From contig SVTJ01000001.1 of the NCBI GenBank assembly GCA_015063845.1, positions 248,001-312,000 on the forward strand: a stretch of DNA of 64,000 nucleotides. Direction: 5' to 3'. A program made the translations under genes and the position numbers. The notes under the pieces are model-generated. The model saw only the letters and a program-made list of their open reading frames with translations, made no database searches and was not told where the DNA came from. This DNA is from Oscillospiraceae bacterium (GTDB lineage Bacteria; Bacillota; Clostridia; Oscillospirales; CAG-272). How positions within the stretch are numbered: the stretch's first letter is position 1; each line of letters opens with the position of its first letter. Below are positions 36,687 through 45,698 of this stretch, one piece after another.

Positions 36687-37457
36687 TTTGCTAAACTCTA
36701 CTATTGCTTTGCTTTTGAGACCTTCCAAAAAGCTTTTATAGGTATTTTCTTCAACAAAGGGATTGTACGTATCGGTAAGTCTTTCTTGCTTATCACGGTG
36801 ATTATTATTGCTGAGGTGGTTACCGAGGTGTAGCGTCACGGGTTCATTATATATCTTGTCAATACTTGATAGAAATTTATCTCTCATTTCAAGAGGCAAA
36901 TTATATTTCGCAAGAAATTCTTTTGTCAATGAATTAAGTCCCGCACCGCCAAACATTCCCGCAAGATACGTTTTTCCTTTATACGTTGTATCAAAGAACA
37001 AGGATATCGTTCCCTCGGTATGTCCCGGGGTGGATACAAATCTTATAATTGTGTCACCAAAGCTTATCACGTCGCCGTCCTCAATGATGACGTCCGCCTC
37101 GAAAGGTTCTTCGAGCTTGCCGCCAAGATGTGTTCCGTCTCGTCCGTTCACCATATTCTCATCACCACGGCCGATATAAGTCTTTGCCCCCGTAAGCTCA
37201 ACGAGCGCACGAGTGCCTCCTATATGATCGTAATGTCCGTGTGTATGGATAATATGCTTTATATCGTACGGATCGAAACCAAGTGTTCTTATGTTTTCGA
37301 TAAGTAAATATAAGGTCTTTGCATAGCTCGTATCAATAAGAACAAGTCCTGAATTTGTAACAATCAAATGTGAAGGACCGCTTTCCGTCCCCACATAATA
37401 TATATTATCGGATATTCTGCACGGCTTTCGTGCTTGTTTCCAATATTCGGTCGGCAT
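36684..37457 (-). CDS. MBL-fold metallo-hydrolase, subclass B3-like
   Basis: 257-aa cytosolic protein (no signal peptide) with the two-zinc motif HTHGHYDHIGG (residues 71-81: H73, H75, D77, H78), the STPGHTEGT histidine, the G-M-F-G-G region and a late HLGNH histidine. Overall pattern is closest to the B3 beta-lactamase-like group, but lack of export signal and genome context argue for a metabolic hydrolase of unknown substrate. It follows the larger MBL lipoprotein gene by 27 nt in a two-gene operon. Ends at a bidirectional terminator. Confidence 0.85.
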   Translation of the reverse strand: MPTEYWKQARKPCRISDNIYYVGTESGPSHLIVTNSGLVLIDTSYAKTLYLLIENIRTLGFDPYDIKHIIHTHGHYDHIGGTRALVELTGAKTYIGRGDENMVNGRDGTHLGGKLEEPFEADVIIEDGDVISFGDTIIRFVSTPGHTEGTISLFFDTTYKGKTYLAGMFGGAGLNSLTKEFLAKYNLPLEMRDKFLSSIDKIYNEPVTLHLGNHLSNNNHRDKQERLTDTYNPFVEENTYKSFLEGLKSKAIVEFSK

Positions 37458-37484
37458 AGCGGTCCTCCTATTAAGTTATAATAC

Positions 37485-39365
37485 TTATTTTTGGGAATAA
37501 ATCTCTGTTATCTGTCCGTATCTGTAAGCAAGACCGATAGTCTTTCTGAACGATCCCGAGTAATACTCCTTGGTTGCATACCTTCTTATCGTTGTCATGA
37601 TTCTCTCATATCTTGCATCATCAGTTGCGTTTCCTGCTGTAAGTCTCTCTACACATCCGGGAATAAACGCATACTTGCCCCGAACCAAATTGTATACGTT
37701 GTGAAGCTCATTTGCTCCATGGTGAGCAAGCTGGATTATATCGCTCTTGAGGAAGCCCGTGGAGTAATACTGTGGCATCTTGGCTTCAACACGGCTGGAA
37801 GCGTCGCCCGTAATCACCATGGACATACCCGTCGTGGATATCTTAGTTACGGTACTTACATCGTTAAGGTCAGAGTTTACCAAGGTTTTTCCGGTTGTGG
37901 GATCAACAAGATCCTCGTGTGTGAAAAGTATCTGTATCTTAACGTCAGCGAACTGTATCTGGTCACCTGTGTGAGGCTTATACATCACGCACTTAGGATA
38001 ATACATCTGAATAATGGGAGCCCAGCTTCTAACACAGTTATGCCAGCCCTGAGGTGTCGTGCCACCAGAATTGGCAGCATCGGTACCGTTATCGGGGAGA
38101 TTGGTCATTACGCACTTAAGATTGTATTTCTGAGGATATCTCTGAATGAATTCAAGGAATCCGCCGTAGTGGTCATCATGAGGATGCGTAAGGTACCAGC
38201 ACGCGATAGTTACCTTCTTATTACTGGGTGTACCCGTAATATCGTGAAGGAACGTATCAAGCTCTGCTGCGGGAGAATAATTACCGGTATTTCCCTGCAT
38301 CTGAGACTGAACACCGCCGTCAATAATGATCACGCTGTTATCAGCAAGCTTTATAACGTGGCACATACCGTGTGTTTGTGCACCACTCGTACTGCTGTCA
38401 ACATCATTAAGAAGACCAAACTGGTAGAACTCCGCGCCACTGTTCTCTGCTGCCTCAACAACATAAGAAATATCCTCGGGAGTTGCAACGCCCTCCTCAA
38501 CGGTAACGCGCGCTACTCTTGTACTGCTCTCATAAGAAACGATAACGCTCTTGATACCGTTAGTAAGTCTTGTGAAGTATGCGAATTCGGGAGCCATCTC
38601 ACTGACAACTCTATAATCGCACGCTATAAGCTTTTCAACGTATGCATTAACTTCGTTTCTGCTGGAGTTGTTTATGCAAAGCATCATGGTATCACCACCG
38701 GTTGTATCGTTGTAGAAGGTAGTGAAGTGTGAGCCGCAGTTATAAAGATTGGGGGCATATGTACCCGCAGTTTCAAAATAAGGAACCTCATCATCAAGTG
38801 TCCACATGGGGCTGTAGAAATTCACAAATTCCTTAGTTGCATTATAGTTGGCGGGAATAGATACAACGCCTTCCTCTGTGTTGGTTATGCACTCTGCGAT
38901 AAACACAGTAGCCGCAAACTCAAGCATATAATCATTGGAAGCATTGATAATTATCTTGTTTCCTGAAACGGCAACAGAATACCATACAGACGTGCTTGCT
39001 ATCTCGGGTACAACACTCTGTGATCTATTTGTCTTACCGAAAAGTATTTCAAAAGTAGCGTCATCGGCAGCACGATCGCTGTCCTTCGCCGTTGCCATAG
39101 CAACATTGGTCTTTGCCTTGAATGCATCGGTGATAGCTTTGCTTGCCTTCAAAACGTCCGCATTCGCTCCGCTGGGATATACCAACGTATACTTAGAAGC
39201 GCCACCCTCGAAAAGAGGTAATCTCGGTACTTCTTCTTCAGTTACAGGAGTATCTGCAGGGGGCTGTTCTGCGGGGGGCGTTGTTTCATTCTTACACGAA
39301 GCAAGAACAAACAAACACATAAGAGTCGCAAGAATCAGTGAGAAAATGCGTAAATACTTACTCAT
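37485..39365 (-). CDS. Secreted lipoprotein with C-terminal MBL-fold (ComEC-like) hydrolase domain
   Basis: 626 aa. Signal peptide with lipobox VLASC (lipidated C24), a Pro/Thr/Glu-rich stretch, an N-terminal region of about residues 58-180 (YTLVYPSGAN, FEILFGKTNRS, ISAND-like NASNDYMLEFAA) seen in extracellular proteins of gut Clostridia, then an MBL domain from about 310 with LTHPHDDHYGG (H394, H396, D398, H399), VITGDAS and LAHHGANE. The motif set resembles the nuclease-like domain of ComEC, hence possible extracellular nucleic-acid or phosphoester cleavage, which is inference. GGAGG ribosome site. First gene of the MBL pair. Confidence 0.8.
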   Translation of the reverse strand: MSKYLRIFSLILATLMCLFVLASCKNETTPPAEQPPADTPVTEEEVPRLPLFEGGASKYTLVYPSGANADVLKASKAITDAFKAKTNVAMATAKDSDRAADDATFEILFGKTNRSQSVVPEIASTSVWYSVAVSGNKIIINASNDYMLEFAATVFIAECITNTEEGVVSIPANYNATKEFVNFYSPMWTLDDEVPYFETAGTYAPNLYNCGSHFTTFYNDTTGGDTMMLCINNSSRNEVNAYVEKLIACDYRVVSEMAPEFAYFTRLTNGIKSVIVSYESSTRVARVTVEEGVATPEDISYVVEAAENSGAEFYQFGLLNDVDSSTSGAQTHGMCHVIKLADNSVIIIDGGVQSQMQGNTGNYSPAAELDTFLHDITGTPSNKKVTIACWYLTHPHDDHYGGFLEFIQRYPQKYNLKCVMTNLPDNGTDAANSGGTTPQGWHNCVRSWAPIIQMYYPKCVMYKPHTGDQIQFADVKIQILFTHEDLVDPTTGKTLVNSDLNDVSTVTKISTTGMSMVITGDASSRVEAKMPQYYSTGFLKSDIIQLAHHGANELHNVYNLVRGKYAFIPGCVERLTAGNATDDARYERIMTTIRRYATKEYYSGSFRKTIGLAYRYGQITEIYSQK

Positions 39366-39396
39366 AACTAATCCTCCGTTATTAAAATAGCAGTAA

Positions 39397-39450
39397 AAAA
39401 ACTACACTTTATTATATCACAAACCTTTTTGTGTGTAAAGTGTAGTTTTT
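39397..39450 (-). promoter_or_regulatory. MBL-operon promoter inside a 15-bp perfect inverted repeat
   Basis: Arms AAAAACTACACTTTA (39397-39411) and its exact complement (39436-39450) enclose 24 bp. On the minus strand -35 TTTACA (39434-39439), 17 bp, -10 TATAAT (39411-39416) lie between and within the arms, so a protein bound to both arms would cover the promoter. The arms carry ACTACA/TGTAGT half-sites. The transcribed arm alone cannot form this hairpin, which argues for a DNA operator over an RNA element. Positions 39452-39640 show no gene or structure I can name. Confidence 0.6.
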
Positions 39451-39640
39451 GACAAAAAAACATCTAATTTTTGTTGAATTTGCTCACGGTTACGAAGTTG
39501 ATATTTTATCATTTATTTGGTGTAGAAATGTGACTTAAAGAACCCGGTTTTGCGCCAATTTTATCTATAGAGCTAAATCTCATAACGCAAAACATTTCAT
39601 GGCTTCGCATTGAGTGGTTCTTCGTTCGATATTCCGCATA

Positions 39641-39679
39641 AAACAAAAACACCTGAGCAATCGCTCGGGTGTTTTTGTT
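39641..39679 (-). terminator. Terminator of tRNA-Leu
   Basis: Stem ACACCTGAGC/GCTCGGGTGT (39649-39658, 39663-39672, one mismatch) flanked by T-rich/A-rich runs, immediately 3' of the tRNA. Confidence 0.85.
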
Positions 39680-39763
39680 TGGTGCGAGAAACGGGACTTG
39701 AACCCGTACGGTGTAACCACACGCCCCTCAAACGTGCGCGTCTGCCAGTTCCGCCACTCTCGC
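39680..39763 (-). tRNA. tRNA-Leu (anticodon GAG)
   Basis: 84 nt including an encoded CCA. Acceptor GCGAGAG pairs TTCTCGC, followed by A and CCA; D arm GGCGGAACTGGCAGACGC; anticodon stem CACGT/GCGTG with loop TTGAGGG (anticodon GAG, codons CUC/CUU); class II variable arm GGT..ACC; T arm ACGGGTTCAAGTCCCGT. This tRNA reads CUC, the presumed specifier of the ilvB T-box in the same window. Confidence 0.97.
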
Positions 39764-39794
39764 ATTTGCCACCGCCTTAGCGGCAACATATAAT

Positions 39795-39822
39795 ATTATA
39801 CTCATATTTTCAAAAATGTCAA
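39795..39822 (-). promoter_or_regulatory. tRNA-Leu promoter
   Basis: Minus-strand -35 TTGACA (39817-39822), 16-bp spacer, -10 TATAAT (39795-39800), 31 bp before the mature tRNA. The rest up to 39981 is AT-rich, without a recognisable feature. Confidence 0.8.
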
Positions 39823-39981
39823 TACCTTTTTTGTATTTTTTTAAAAAATTTCCGTTTTTTTTCATGCGCTACAAATATACCTATCATTCTCCTCTTTTTT
39901 TGTTAAATATTACAGCACAAACCAAATAAATACACTTTTAAATACATATATTTCAATGAGATTTTATGGTTAGAGGTGCTT

Positions 39982-40572
39982 ATGAAAACCAAGTGTAAAA
40001 TAAGTGTCGGCTTTTTATTCGTGTTTTTGTTGCTTTCCCTTTTCTTCACTCGCTCCGAGATGTTTATCCCTCTTATTGTCGCTATTACCGTACATGAAGC
40101 AGGTCACGTGGTTATGGCGTATTTATGTAAAATAAAAATGGCTGCTTTCAAGCTCGATATATTCGGCGCGGCTCTATCGCCCGATTCTCTAACATATTCG
40201 TATACATCCGAGATGATACTTTGCATTGGCGGGCCTCTCTTTAATTTTCTCACCGTAATTCTTCTATACCGCATTCCATCATGCGTTTTTGCGGATAATC
40301 TTACGCAATGCTCTATCGCACTCGGCTCGATAAATCTTCTTCCCATCCAAGGCTTTGACGGCGGTCGTATATTTTCAGCACTCCTATCTTGCTTTCTCAC
40401 GCAAAAAAGCGTCTTTGTCACAACAAAAGTCGTTTCTTTTCTTTTTGTTTTTTTACTTTGGGTACTTTCTATATATATTTTGCTCAGATACGGAGCTTCG
40501 CTTTCGACCTTTATATTTTCGCTCTCATTATTTGCAAAGATATTCATAACCAACTCCTCGACAGGTCAATGA
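39982..40572 (+). CDS. M50 family intramembrane zinc metalloprotease, SpoIVFB-like
   Basis: 196-aa membrane protein with zinc motif HEAGH (about residue 38) in a transmembrane helix and the second-site segment NLLPIQGFDGGR, the NxxPxxxxDGG signature of site-2 proteases. Size and layout match SpoIVFB, which in Bacillus cleaves pro-sigma-K in the mother cell; it lacks CBS or PDZ domains. No SpoIVFA partner is adjacent, so the substrate is uncertain. ATG 39982 follows GAGGTG. Upstream AT-rich region has no clear sigma-A promoter, compatible with sporulation-sigma control. Confidence 0.85.
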   Translation: MKTKCKISVGFLFVFLLLSLFFTRSEMFIPLIVAITVHEAGHVVMAYLCKIKMAAFKLDIFGAALSPDSLTYSYTSEMILCIGGPLFNFLTVILLYRIPSCVFADNLTQCSIALGSINLLPIQGFDGGRIFSALLSCFLTQKSVFVTTKVVSFLFVFLLWVLSIYILLRYGASLSTFIFSLSLFAKIFITNSSTGQ

Positions 40573-40690
40573 GCATTTGGGTGATTTGATGAGTTTTTGA
40601 GAGTTTTTGGCAATATTTATCGAAGAAATCCGTTTTAACTGCGATTATTTATATTTTACGGCGATTATCTAAGAAATTTCGCAAAATATA

Positions 40691-40719
40691 TTGCAATTTG
40701 CAATGTTTTCTGCTACAAT
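40691..40719 (+). promoter_or_regulatory. potABCD promoter
   Basis: -35 TTGCAA (40691-40696), 17-bp spacer, -10 TACAAT (40714-40719), about 50 nt before the first start codons. Confidence 0.65.
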
Positions 40720-40767
40720 ATAGCTTGAGTATTTTTTGCTCATACCTTTTTATTCAAAGGAGTATTT

Positions 40768-40821
40768 ATGTGGAATGAAAACAAAGCTGATAGAGCTAAA
40801 GAATATTTGCAAGGCGTTTGA
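40768..40821 (+). CDS. Possible 17-codon leader frame overlapping the potA start
   Basis: ATG 40768 is 5 nt after AAAGGAG, the best-placed start for that ribosome site, and opens [17 protein letters not shown], which ends at TGA 40819-40821 inside potA in another frame. potA itself starts at 40775, 12 nt from the same site. It may lower potA initiation or simply be fortuitous. Confidence 0.25.
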   Translation: MWNENKADRAKEYLQGV

Positions 40822-41896
40822 CGGCGAGCAAGTACTTTCTAACGTAGATCTTTATATCAATGACCACGAATTCATTACCTTTCTCGGCCCGTCAGGTTGC
40901 GGAAAAACAACTACGCTGAGAATAATAGGTGGATTTGAAACACCCGATGAGGGTGAGGTCTATTTTAACGGAAAGATGATAAACGATGTTCCCGCGTATA
41001 AGAGAAACGTAAACACTGTTTTCCAGAGATATGCGCTCTTTCCTCATCTTAACGTTTATGATAATATTGCCTTTGGACTTCGTGTAAAAAAAGTCAAGGA
41101 ACAAGAAATAGCAGAGCGTGTTGCGGAAATGCTTGAGCTTGTAAACCTTAAAGGTTTTGAAAAGCGTGACGTTTCCCTTCTTTCTGGCGGTCAGCAGCAG
41201 CGTGTTGCTATCGCAAGAGCTCTTATCAATCAGCCCGAGGTCCTTCTTTTGGACGAGCCTCTTGCGGCACTTGACCTCAAGCTCCGCAAGGATATGCAGG
41301 TCGAGCTTAAGAATATTCAGTCAAAAACGGGTATCACGTTTATTTACGTAACACACGACCAGGAAGAGGCACTTTCTATGTCCGACACCGTCGTCGTTAT
41401 GGCAGATGGTAAGATACAGCAGATAGGCACTCCTATTGATATTTATAATGAGCCTATCAACGCGTTTGTTGCTGACTTTATAGGAGAATCTAACATTCTT
41501 GACGGCGTTATGCTTAAGGACTATTCGGTGAACTTTGCATCTCACACCTTCGAGTGCCTTGATAAAGGATTTGCTCAGGGAGAGGCGGTCGACGTAGTAG
41601 TACGTCCCGAGGACGTTGACGTTGTTCCCGTTGATAAGGGTATGCTTTCGGGTATCGTGACCTCAGTTACCTTCAAGGGCGTCCACTATGAGATAATTGT
41701 TGACATTGACGGCTTCAAGTGGATGATACAGTCCACCGACTACGTTGAGCCGAATGCTCAGATCGGTGTTTATATTGAACCCGACGCGATACATATAATG
41801 AAGAAATCCGAATATTCCAATATGTTTGGAGACTATTCCACCTTCTCGGACGAGATCGAACATCTCTCCGACGTCACGGAGGGCGAGGAGGAATGA
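40775..41896 (+). CDS. potA: Spermidine/putrescine ABC transporter ATP-binding protein
   Basis: 373-aa ABC ATPase powering polyamine import. Walker [10 protein letters not shown] (38-46), signature LSGGQQQR, Walker [13 protein letters not shown], switch histidine in VTHDQEEAL, and a C-terminal TOBE domain after about residue 270. First gene of potA-potB-potCD. The start at 40775 gives the usual PotA N terminus; spacing to the AAAGGAG site is long (12 nt). Family relatives also import other small cations, but the PotD-type domain of the third gene supports polyamines. Confidence 0.93.
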   Translation: MKTKLIELKNICKAFDGEQVLSNVDLYINDHEFITFLGPSGCGKTTTLRIIGGFETPDEGEVYFNGKMINDVPAYKRNVNTVFQRYALFPHLNVYDNIAFGLRVKKVKEQEIAERVAEMLELVNLKGFEKRDVSLLSGGQQQRVAIARALINQPEVLLLDEPLAALDLKLRKDMQVELKNIQSKTGITFIYVTHDQEEALSMSDTVVVMADGKIQQIGTPIDIYNEPINAFVADFIGESNILDGVMLKDYSVNFASHTFECLDKGFAQGEAVDVVVRPEDVDVVPVDKGMLSGIVTSVTFKGVHYEIIVDIDGFKWMIQSTDYVEPNAQIGVYIEPDAIHIMKKSEYSNMFGDYSTFSDEIEHLSDVTEGEEE

Positions 41897-42744
41897 CAAG
41901 AACACCGAAAACACGCAAGACGCACCGTTCTCTTCTCCAGAGATATGCTGCTGCGCCTCACATCGTTTGGTCGGTGCTGTTTATAATCGTGCCCTTGATA
42001 TTTGTGGCATATTATGCATTCACCGACGGCGGTTCATTCACATTTTCGAATATTGCTGCGTTCTTTACAAAAGATTATCTTGTGATATTTTGGAAATCGG
42101 TGAAGCTTGCGTTAATTGCAACACTGATATGTCTTTTGCTTGGATACCCAATAGCATATTTTATCACTACCTGCAAGCCTAAAACGCAGAGACTTCTCAT
42201 AGTTCTCCTTATGCTTCCCATGTGGATGAACTTCCTTATAAGAACATATGCTCTTATGACGCTTTTGCAGGATACGGGAATTATCAATTCCCTGCTTTCT
42301 AAGATAGGTCTTGGTCCTGTGCATATCATAGGAACTGAAACAGCGGTCGTTATCGGTATGGTATACGACTATCTCCCCTATATGATCTTGCCCATATACT
42401 CAGTTATGGCAAAGATGGATCACCGTCTTATTGAAGCCGCTTCGGACCTTGGCTGCAACGGCTTCGGAGTTCTTCGTAAGGTCATATTCCCGCTGAGTGT
42501 TTCGGGTGTCATTTCGGGTGTAACTATGGTATTCGTACCTTCAATAAGCACCTTCTATATTTCCCAGAAGCTCGGCGGCGTTGATACGTTGCTTATCGGT
42601 GACGTTATCGAACAGCACTATACCTCGTCTAATTACAATATGACAGCTTCTCTGTCATTTGTGCTTATGGTAATACTCATCGTCGGTCTTGCGATAGTTA
42701 ATCACTATACGGACAGTGACGAAGGAGGAGGTATGATGATATGA
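41893..42744 (+). CDS. potB: Spermidine/putrescine ABC transporter permease PotB
   Basis: 283-aa membrane protein with six predicted helices and the permease EAA loop [22 protein letters not shown] (shown here as [16 protein letters not shown]) that contacts PotA. Starts by 4-nt overlap (ATGA) with potA after GAGGAGG and overlaps potCD by 4 nt, indicating translational coupling and stoichiometric assembly with the PotC half of the next protein. Confidence 0.93.
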   Translation: MTRTPKTRKTHRSLLQRYAAAPHIVWSVLFIIVPLIFVAYYAFTDGGSFTFSNIAAFFTKDYLVIFWKSVKLALIATLICLLLGYPIAYFITTCKPKTQRLLIVLLMLPMWMNFLIRTYALMTLLQDTGIINSLLSKIGLGPVHIIGTETAVVIGMVYDYLPYMILPIYSVMAKMDHRLIEAASDLGCNGFGVLRKVIFPLSVSGVISGVTMVFVPSISTFYISQKLGGVDTLLIGDVIEQHYTSSNYNMTASLSFVLMVILIVGLAIVNHYTDSDEGGGMMI

Positions 42745-44783
42745 AGAAGTTTTCTAATTTCTATATCGGACTTATCCTCTTCTTCCTGTTTGCTCCTATT
42801 GCTGTTATGATCTTTTTCTCGTTCAACGCGGGAAAAAGTACGTCGGTATTTACAGGATTTTCACTTGATTGGTATATTGAGCTTTTCAAGAACAGTGAGA
42901 TACTCAATGCTCTTAAAAACTCTTTGATACTTGCGATAACCGCAGCTGCTATTGCAACCGTTATTGGTACTGCGGCTGCCTTCGGTATTCATCATATGAA
43001 GAGCAAGCATCTCCGCCAGTCACTTATGACAGTCACAAACGTGCCCCTTATGAACCCCGAGATCATAACGGGTATATCTATGATGTTCCTGTTTGTCTTT
43101 GTCGGAGGACTGCTCGGTCTCTCCACAAAGCTGAATTTCTGGACAATGCTTATAGCGCACGTCACATTCTGCTTGCCGTACGTTATTCTCAACGTCTTAC
43201 CAAAATTCAAGCAGATGAACAAAGCTCTCCCAGAGGCTGCGCTTGACCTCGGTTGCACACCGATACAGTCATTCTTCAAGGTACAGCTTCCAGCAATTCT
43301 CCCCGGAGTTATCACGGGACTCACGATGTCATTTACGCTTTCATTCGACGACTTTGTTATCAGCTATTTCACCTCGGGAACAGATTTCCAGACACTCCCC
43401 ATTCTGATATACAGTATGACTAAGAAGTCGGTAAAGCCCACTATCTACGCGCTTTCGTCGATAATCTTTATTATCATTCTCGTTATGCTTCTTATAACCA
43501 ACCGCGAAAAGTCATCTTACGAGAGACTTGAAGCAAAGAAGGCACGCGCAGAGAAAAAGCGCAAGGAGGCTATCGCAAAAGCCAACAAGAGAAAGAAGCA
43601 AAAGCTTTCAACCGAAGTTCCCGTTTTTGAAGCCTCTTCGGGCAACAAGAAGTTCTCTTCTTATTCTCTTAAGATAGTAGCTCTTGTTTGCGCTGTCGTA
43701 CTTATCATTTCCACTTGCGTTATGATAGGCGCTTACACCAAGAACACGGTGACGCTCAACGTTTATAACTGGGGTGAATATATTTCGGACGGATCTGACG
43801 GCTCGCTCGACGTTAATAAAGAGTTTGAGAAGTACTGCCGTCAAAATCTTGGAAAGCGTGTTAAAGTAAATTACGTAACTTACACGTCAAACGAAGACCT
43901 TTACGCTAAGCTGTCGTCAAATGCAGTCAGCTATGATGTCATTATTCCCTCTGACTACATGATAGCGAGACTTGCATCCGAAGGACTTCTTCAAGAGCTT
44001 AATTTCGATAACATCCCTCTTTATGAGGAGTGCATCAGCGACGATTTCAAGAACCTTTACTATGACCCCGAAAACAAATACTCCGTTCCCTACACTTACG
44101 GAATGATAGGCGTTATTTATGACGCAAACAAGGTATCCGAGGAAGATATAGGTGGCTGGGATCTTATGTGGAATCAAAAGTATTCGGGACAGATCGTTCA
44201 GTTCAACAACTCAAGAGATGCTTTCGGCACAGCGTTCTATAAGCTTGGACTTGACGTAAACACCACGGACAAGGCTGCTTGGGATATGGGCCTTGAAGAG
44301 CTGAAAAAGCAAAAGCCTCTGCTCAATAAGCTTGTCATGGATGAGATCTTCAATATGATGGAGTCAGGTGAGGCGGCTATCGGCGCATATTATGCGGGAG
44401 ATTATCTTGCTATGGTAGATAATCAAGCAGAAAACGTTGATCTGAAGTTTTATTATCCCGAGAACACTAACTTGTTTGTAGATGCTATGTGCGTACCCAC
44501 ATGTGCGCAAAACAAGGAGCTCGCAGAGGAATATATCAACTTCATGCTCAGCGAGGAGGCAGCCATTGCTAACGCAGAGTATATTTGCTACGCATCTCCC
44601 AACTCTCTCGTTTATAATAACGAGATTTACAAAGAGGATATGGGTGAGGAAGCAATAGAGGTACTCTACCCAGAGAACTTTGATTTTGCCGAAAAATACG
44701 ACGCAAACTGCTACAAGGATCTTGATAAAGAAACAAAGCAGTATCTCAATTCTATTTGGGAAAAATTCAAAACTTCTAAATAA
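42741..44783 (+). CDS. potCD: Fused PotC permease-PotD polyamine-binding protein
   Basis: 680 aa, an unusual fusion. Residues 1-260 are a PotC permease (six helices, EAA loop EAALDLGCTPIQSFFKVQ). A Lys/Arg/Ala-rich cytosolic linker (about 262-310) leads into one more membrane helix (about 318-340), which puts residues 345-680, a PotD-type periplasmic-binding domain, outside the cell. The binding part starts VTLNVYNWGEYI and has IPSDYMIARLASEGLLQ, PYTYGMIGVIYD and AYYAGDY, standard for PotD/F. Instead of a lipoprotein anchor, the binding domain is tethered to the channel. Overlaps potB by 4 nt. Confidence 0.94.
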   Translation: MKKFSNFYIGLILFFLFAPIAVMIFFSFNAGKSTSVFTGFSLDWYIELFKNSEILNALKNSLILAITAAAIATVIGTAAAFGIHHMKSKHLRQSLMTVTNVPLMNPEIITGISMMFLFVFVGGLLGLSTKLNFWTMLIAHVTFCLPYVILNVLPKFKQMNKALPEAALDLGCTPIQSFFKVQLPAILPGVITGLTMSFTLSFDDFVISYFTSGTDFQTLPILIYSMTKKSVKPTIYALSSIIFIIILVMLLITNREKSSYERLEAKKARAEKKRKEAIAKANKRKKQKLSTEVPVFEASSGNKKFSSYSLKIVALVCAVVLIISTCVMIGAYTKNTVTLNVYNWGEYISDGSDGSLDVNKEFEKYCRQNLGKRVKVNYVTYTSNEDLYAKLSSNAVSYDVIIPSDYMIARLASEGLLQELNFDNIPLYEECISDDFKNLYYDPENKYSVPYTYGMIGVIYDANKVSEEDIGGWDLMWNQKYSGQIVQFNNSRDAFGTAFYKLGLDVNTTDKAAWDMGLEELKKQKPLLNKLVMDEIFNMMESGEAAIGAYYAGDYLAMVDNQAENVDLKFYYPENTNLFVDAMCVPTCAQNKELAEEYINFMLSEEAAIANAEYICYASPNSLVYNNEIYKEDMGEEAIEVLYPENFDFAEKYDANCYKDLDKETKQYLNSIWEKFKTSK

Positions 44784-44787
44784 ACCA

Positions 44788-44816
44788 AAAGCAGGACGCG
44801 ATGCGTCCTGCTTTTG
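44788..44816. terminator. Bidirectional terminator between potCD and pdaA-like gene
   Basis: 13-bp stem AAAAGCAGGACGC/GCGTCCTGCTTTT around a GAT loop; A-rich on one side and T-rich on the other, so it can serve both convergent genes. Confidence 0.88.
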
Positions 44817-45593
44817 CTATGCCGTAAGCTCGTCGAGCGTGCCAAAGCGATATCCTTGAGCCTTAAGCTCATCTATCACATCTCCGAGTATAGCTGCGTT
44901 AGTCGATGACGTTGGATGCAATAAGATAACTGCACCGTTGTGCATATTATCAAGTATCTTTTGCTTTGCGACACTTGGTGTCATTTGGGCGTTATTATCC
45001 CAGTCAGCATATGCGAAGCTCCAGAATACCGTTTTATATCCAAGTTCATTCGCGTAGCTCAAGGTCTGCTCGTTAAAACGCCCCTCGGGCGGACGGAAGT
45101 ATTTAGCTATTTCTCGCCCCGTATGCTCTTTATAGATATTCTCAAGGGCATCAAGCTCACACTTGAACTCATCAATACTTTCTTTTGTAGTCATATCGGG
45201 ATGGCCGTTTGTGTGGTTGCATACAAGATGCCCCTCGGATGCCATTCGCTCTACAAGAGATGTGTTTTTTGTGACAAGATTTCCAAGCACAAAGAATGCA
45301 CCTCTTACGTCGCGTGACTTCATAACATCAAGTATCTTCTCAACGTTACCGTTTTCATAGCCTGCGTCGAAGGTAAGATATACCACCTTATCTACACAGT
45401 CATCTCCGTGCTTACGGTCGATATAATATCCGTTATATTTCTCGATATATTGCATATTCGCATCAAGCTGAGGTTGCTTGTGCTGCTTATTACGCACGCA
45501 GTACCAAGACTGCGCCTCGGCAGCATCCGCGTTGCCTGCAAAAAGAATGATCAGAAGTATAATGGAAACAGCAAATGCCAAAGTTCTTTTCAT
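44817..45593 (-). CDS. pdaA: Polysaccharide deacetylase, PdaA-like (spore cortex delta-lactam)
   Basis: 258 aa with a signal peptide (1-22) and a NodB-type carbohydrate esterase 4 domain: LTFDAGYENGNVEKIL, CNHTNGHPDMT, RPPEGRFNEQTL, FWSFAYADWD and ILLHPTSS. The TFDAGYENG and AYADWD pattern marks the PdaA group that removes the N-acetyl group of muramic acid to make muramic delta-lactam in the spore cortex. ATG 45593 is chosen for the GGGAGG site; longer in-frame versions lack one and have no signal peptide. Monocistronic. Confidence 0.92.
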   Translation of the reverse strand: MKRTLAFAVSIILLIILFAGNADAAEAQSWYCVRNKQHKQPQLDANMQYIEKYNGYYIDRKHGDDCVDKVVYLTFDAGYENGNVEKILDVMKSRDVRGAFFVLGNLVTKNTSLVERMASEGHLVCNHTNGHPDMTTKESIDEFKCELDALENIYKEHTGREIAKYFRPPEGRFNEQTLSYANELGYKTVFWSFAYADWDNNAQMTPSVAKQKILDNMHNGAVILLHPTSSTNAAILGDVIDELKAQGYRFGTLDELTA

Positions 45594-45665
45594 ACAATAC
45601 CTCCCTTTGCAATTGCTGATATTATTATTTGCGAATGAAAGCAAAAAAAACAATGTAATTATTGC

Positions 45666-45698
45666 AAAAAAACAGGTTGATATTTCAACCTGTTTTTT
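45666..45698 (-). terminator. Terminator of the histidine operon
   Basis: Stem AAAACAGGTTGA/TCAACCTGTTTT with a TTTTTTT tail on the minus strand; begins at the hisK stop codon. Confidence 0.9.

Noticed and set aside
37491..38732. Plus-strand frame of 413 codons opposite the MBL lipoprotein
   Set aside because: Antisense shadow; minus strand carries signal peptide, lipobox and MBL motifs in the expected order.
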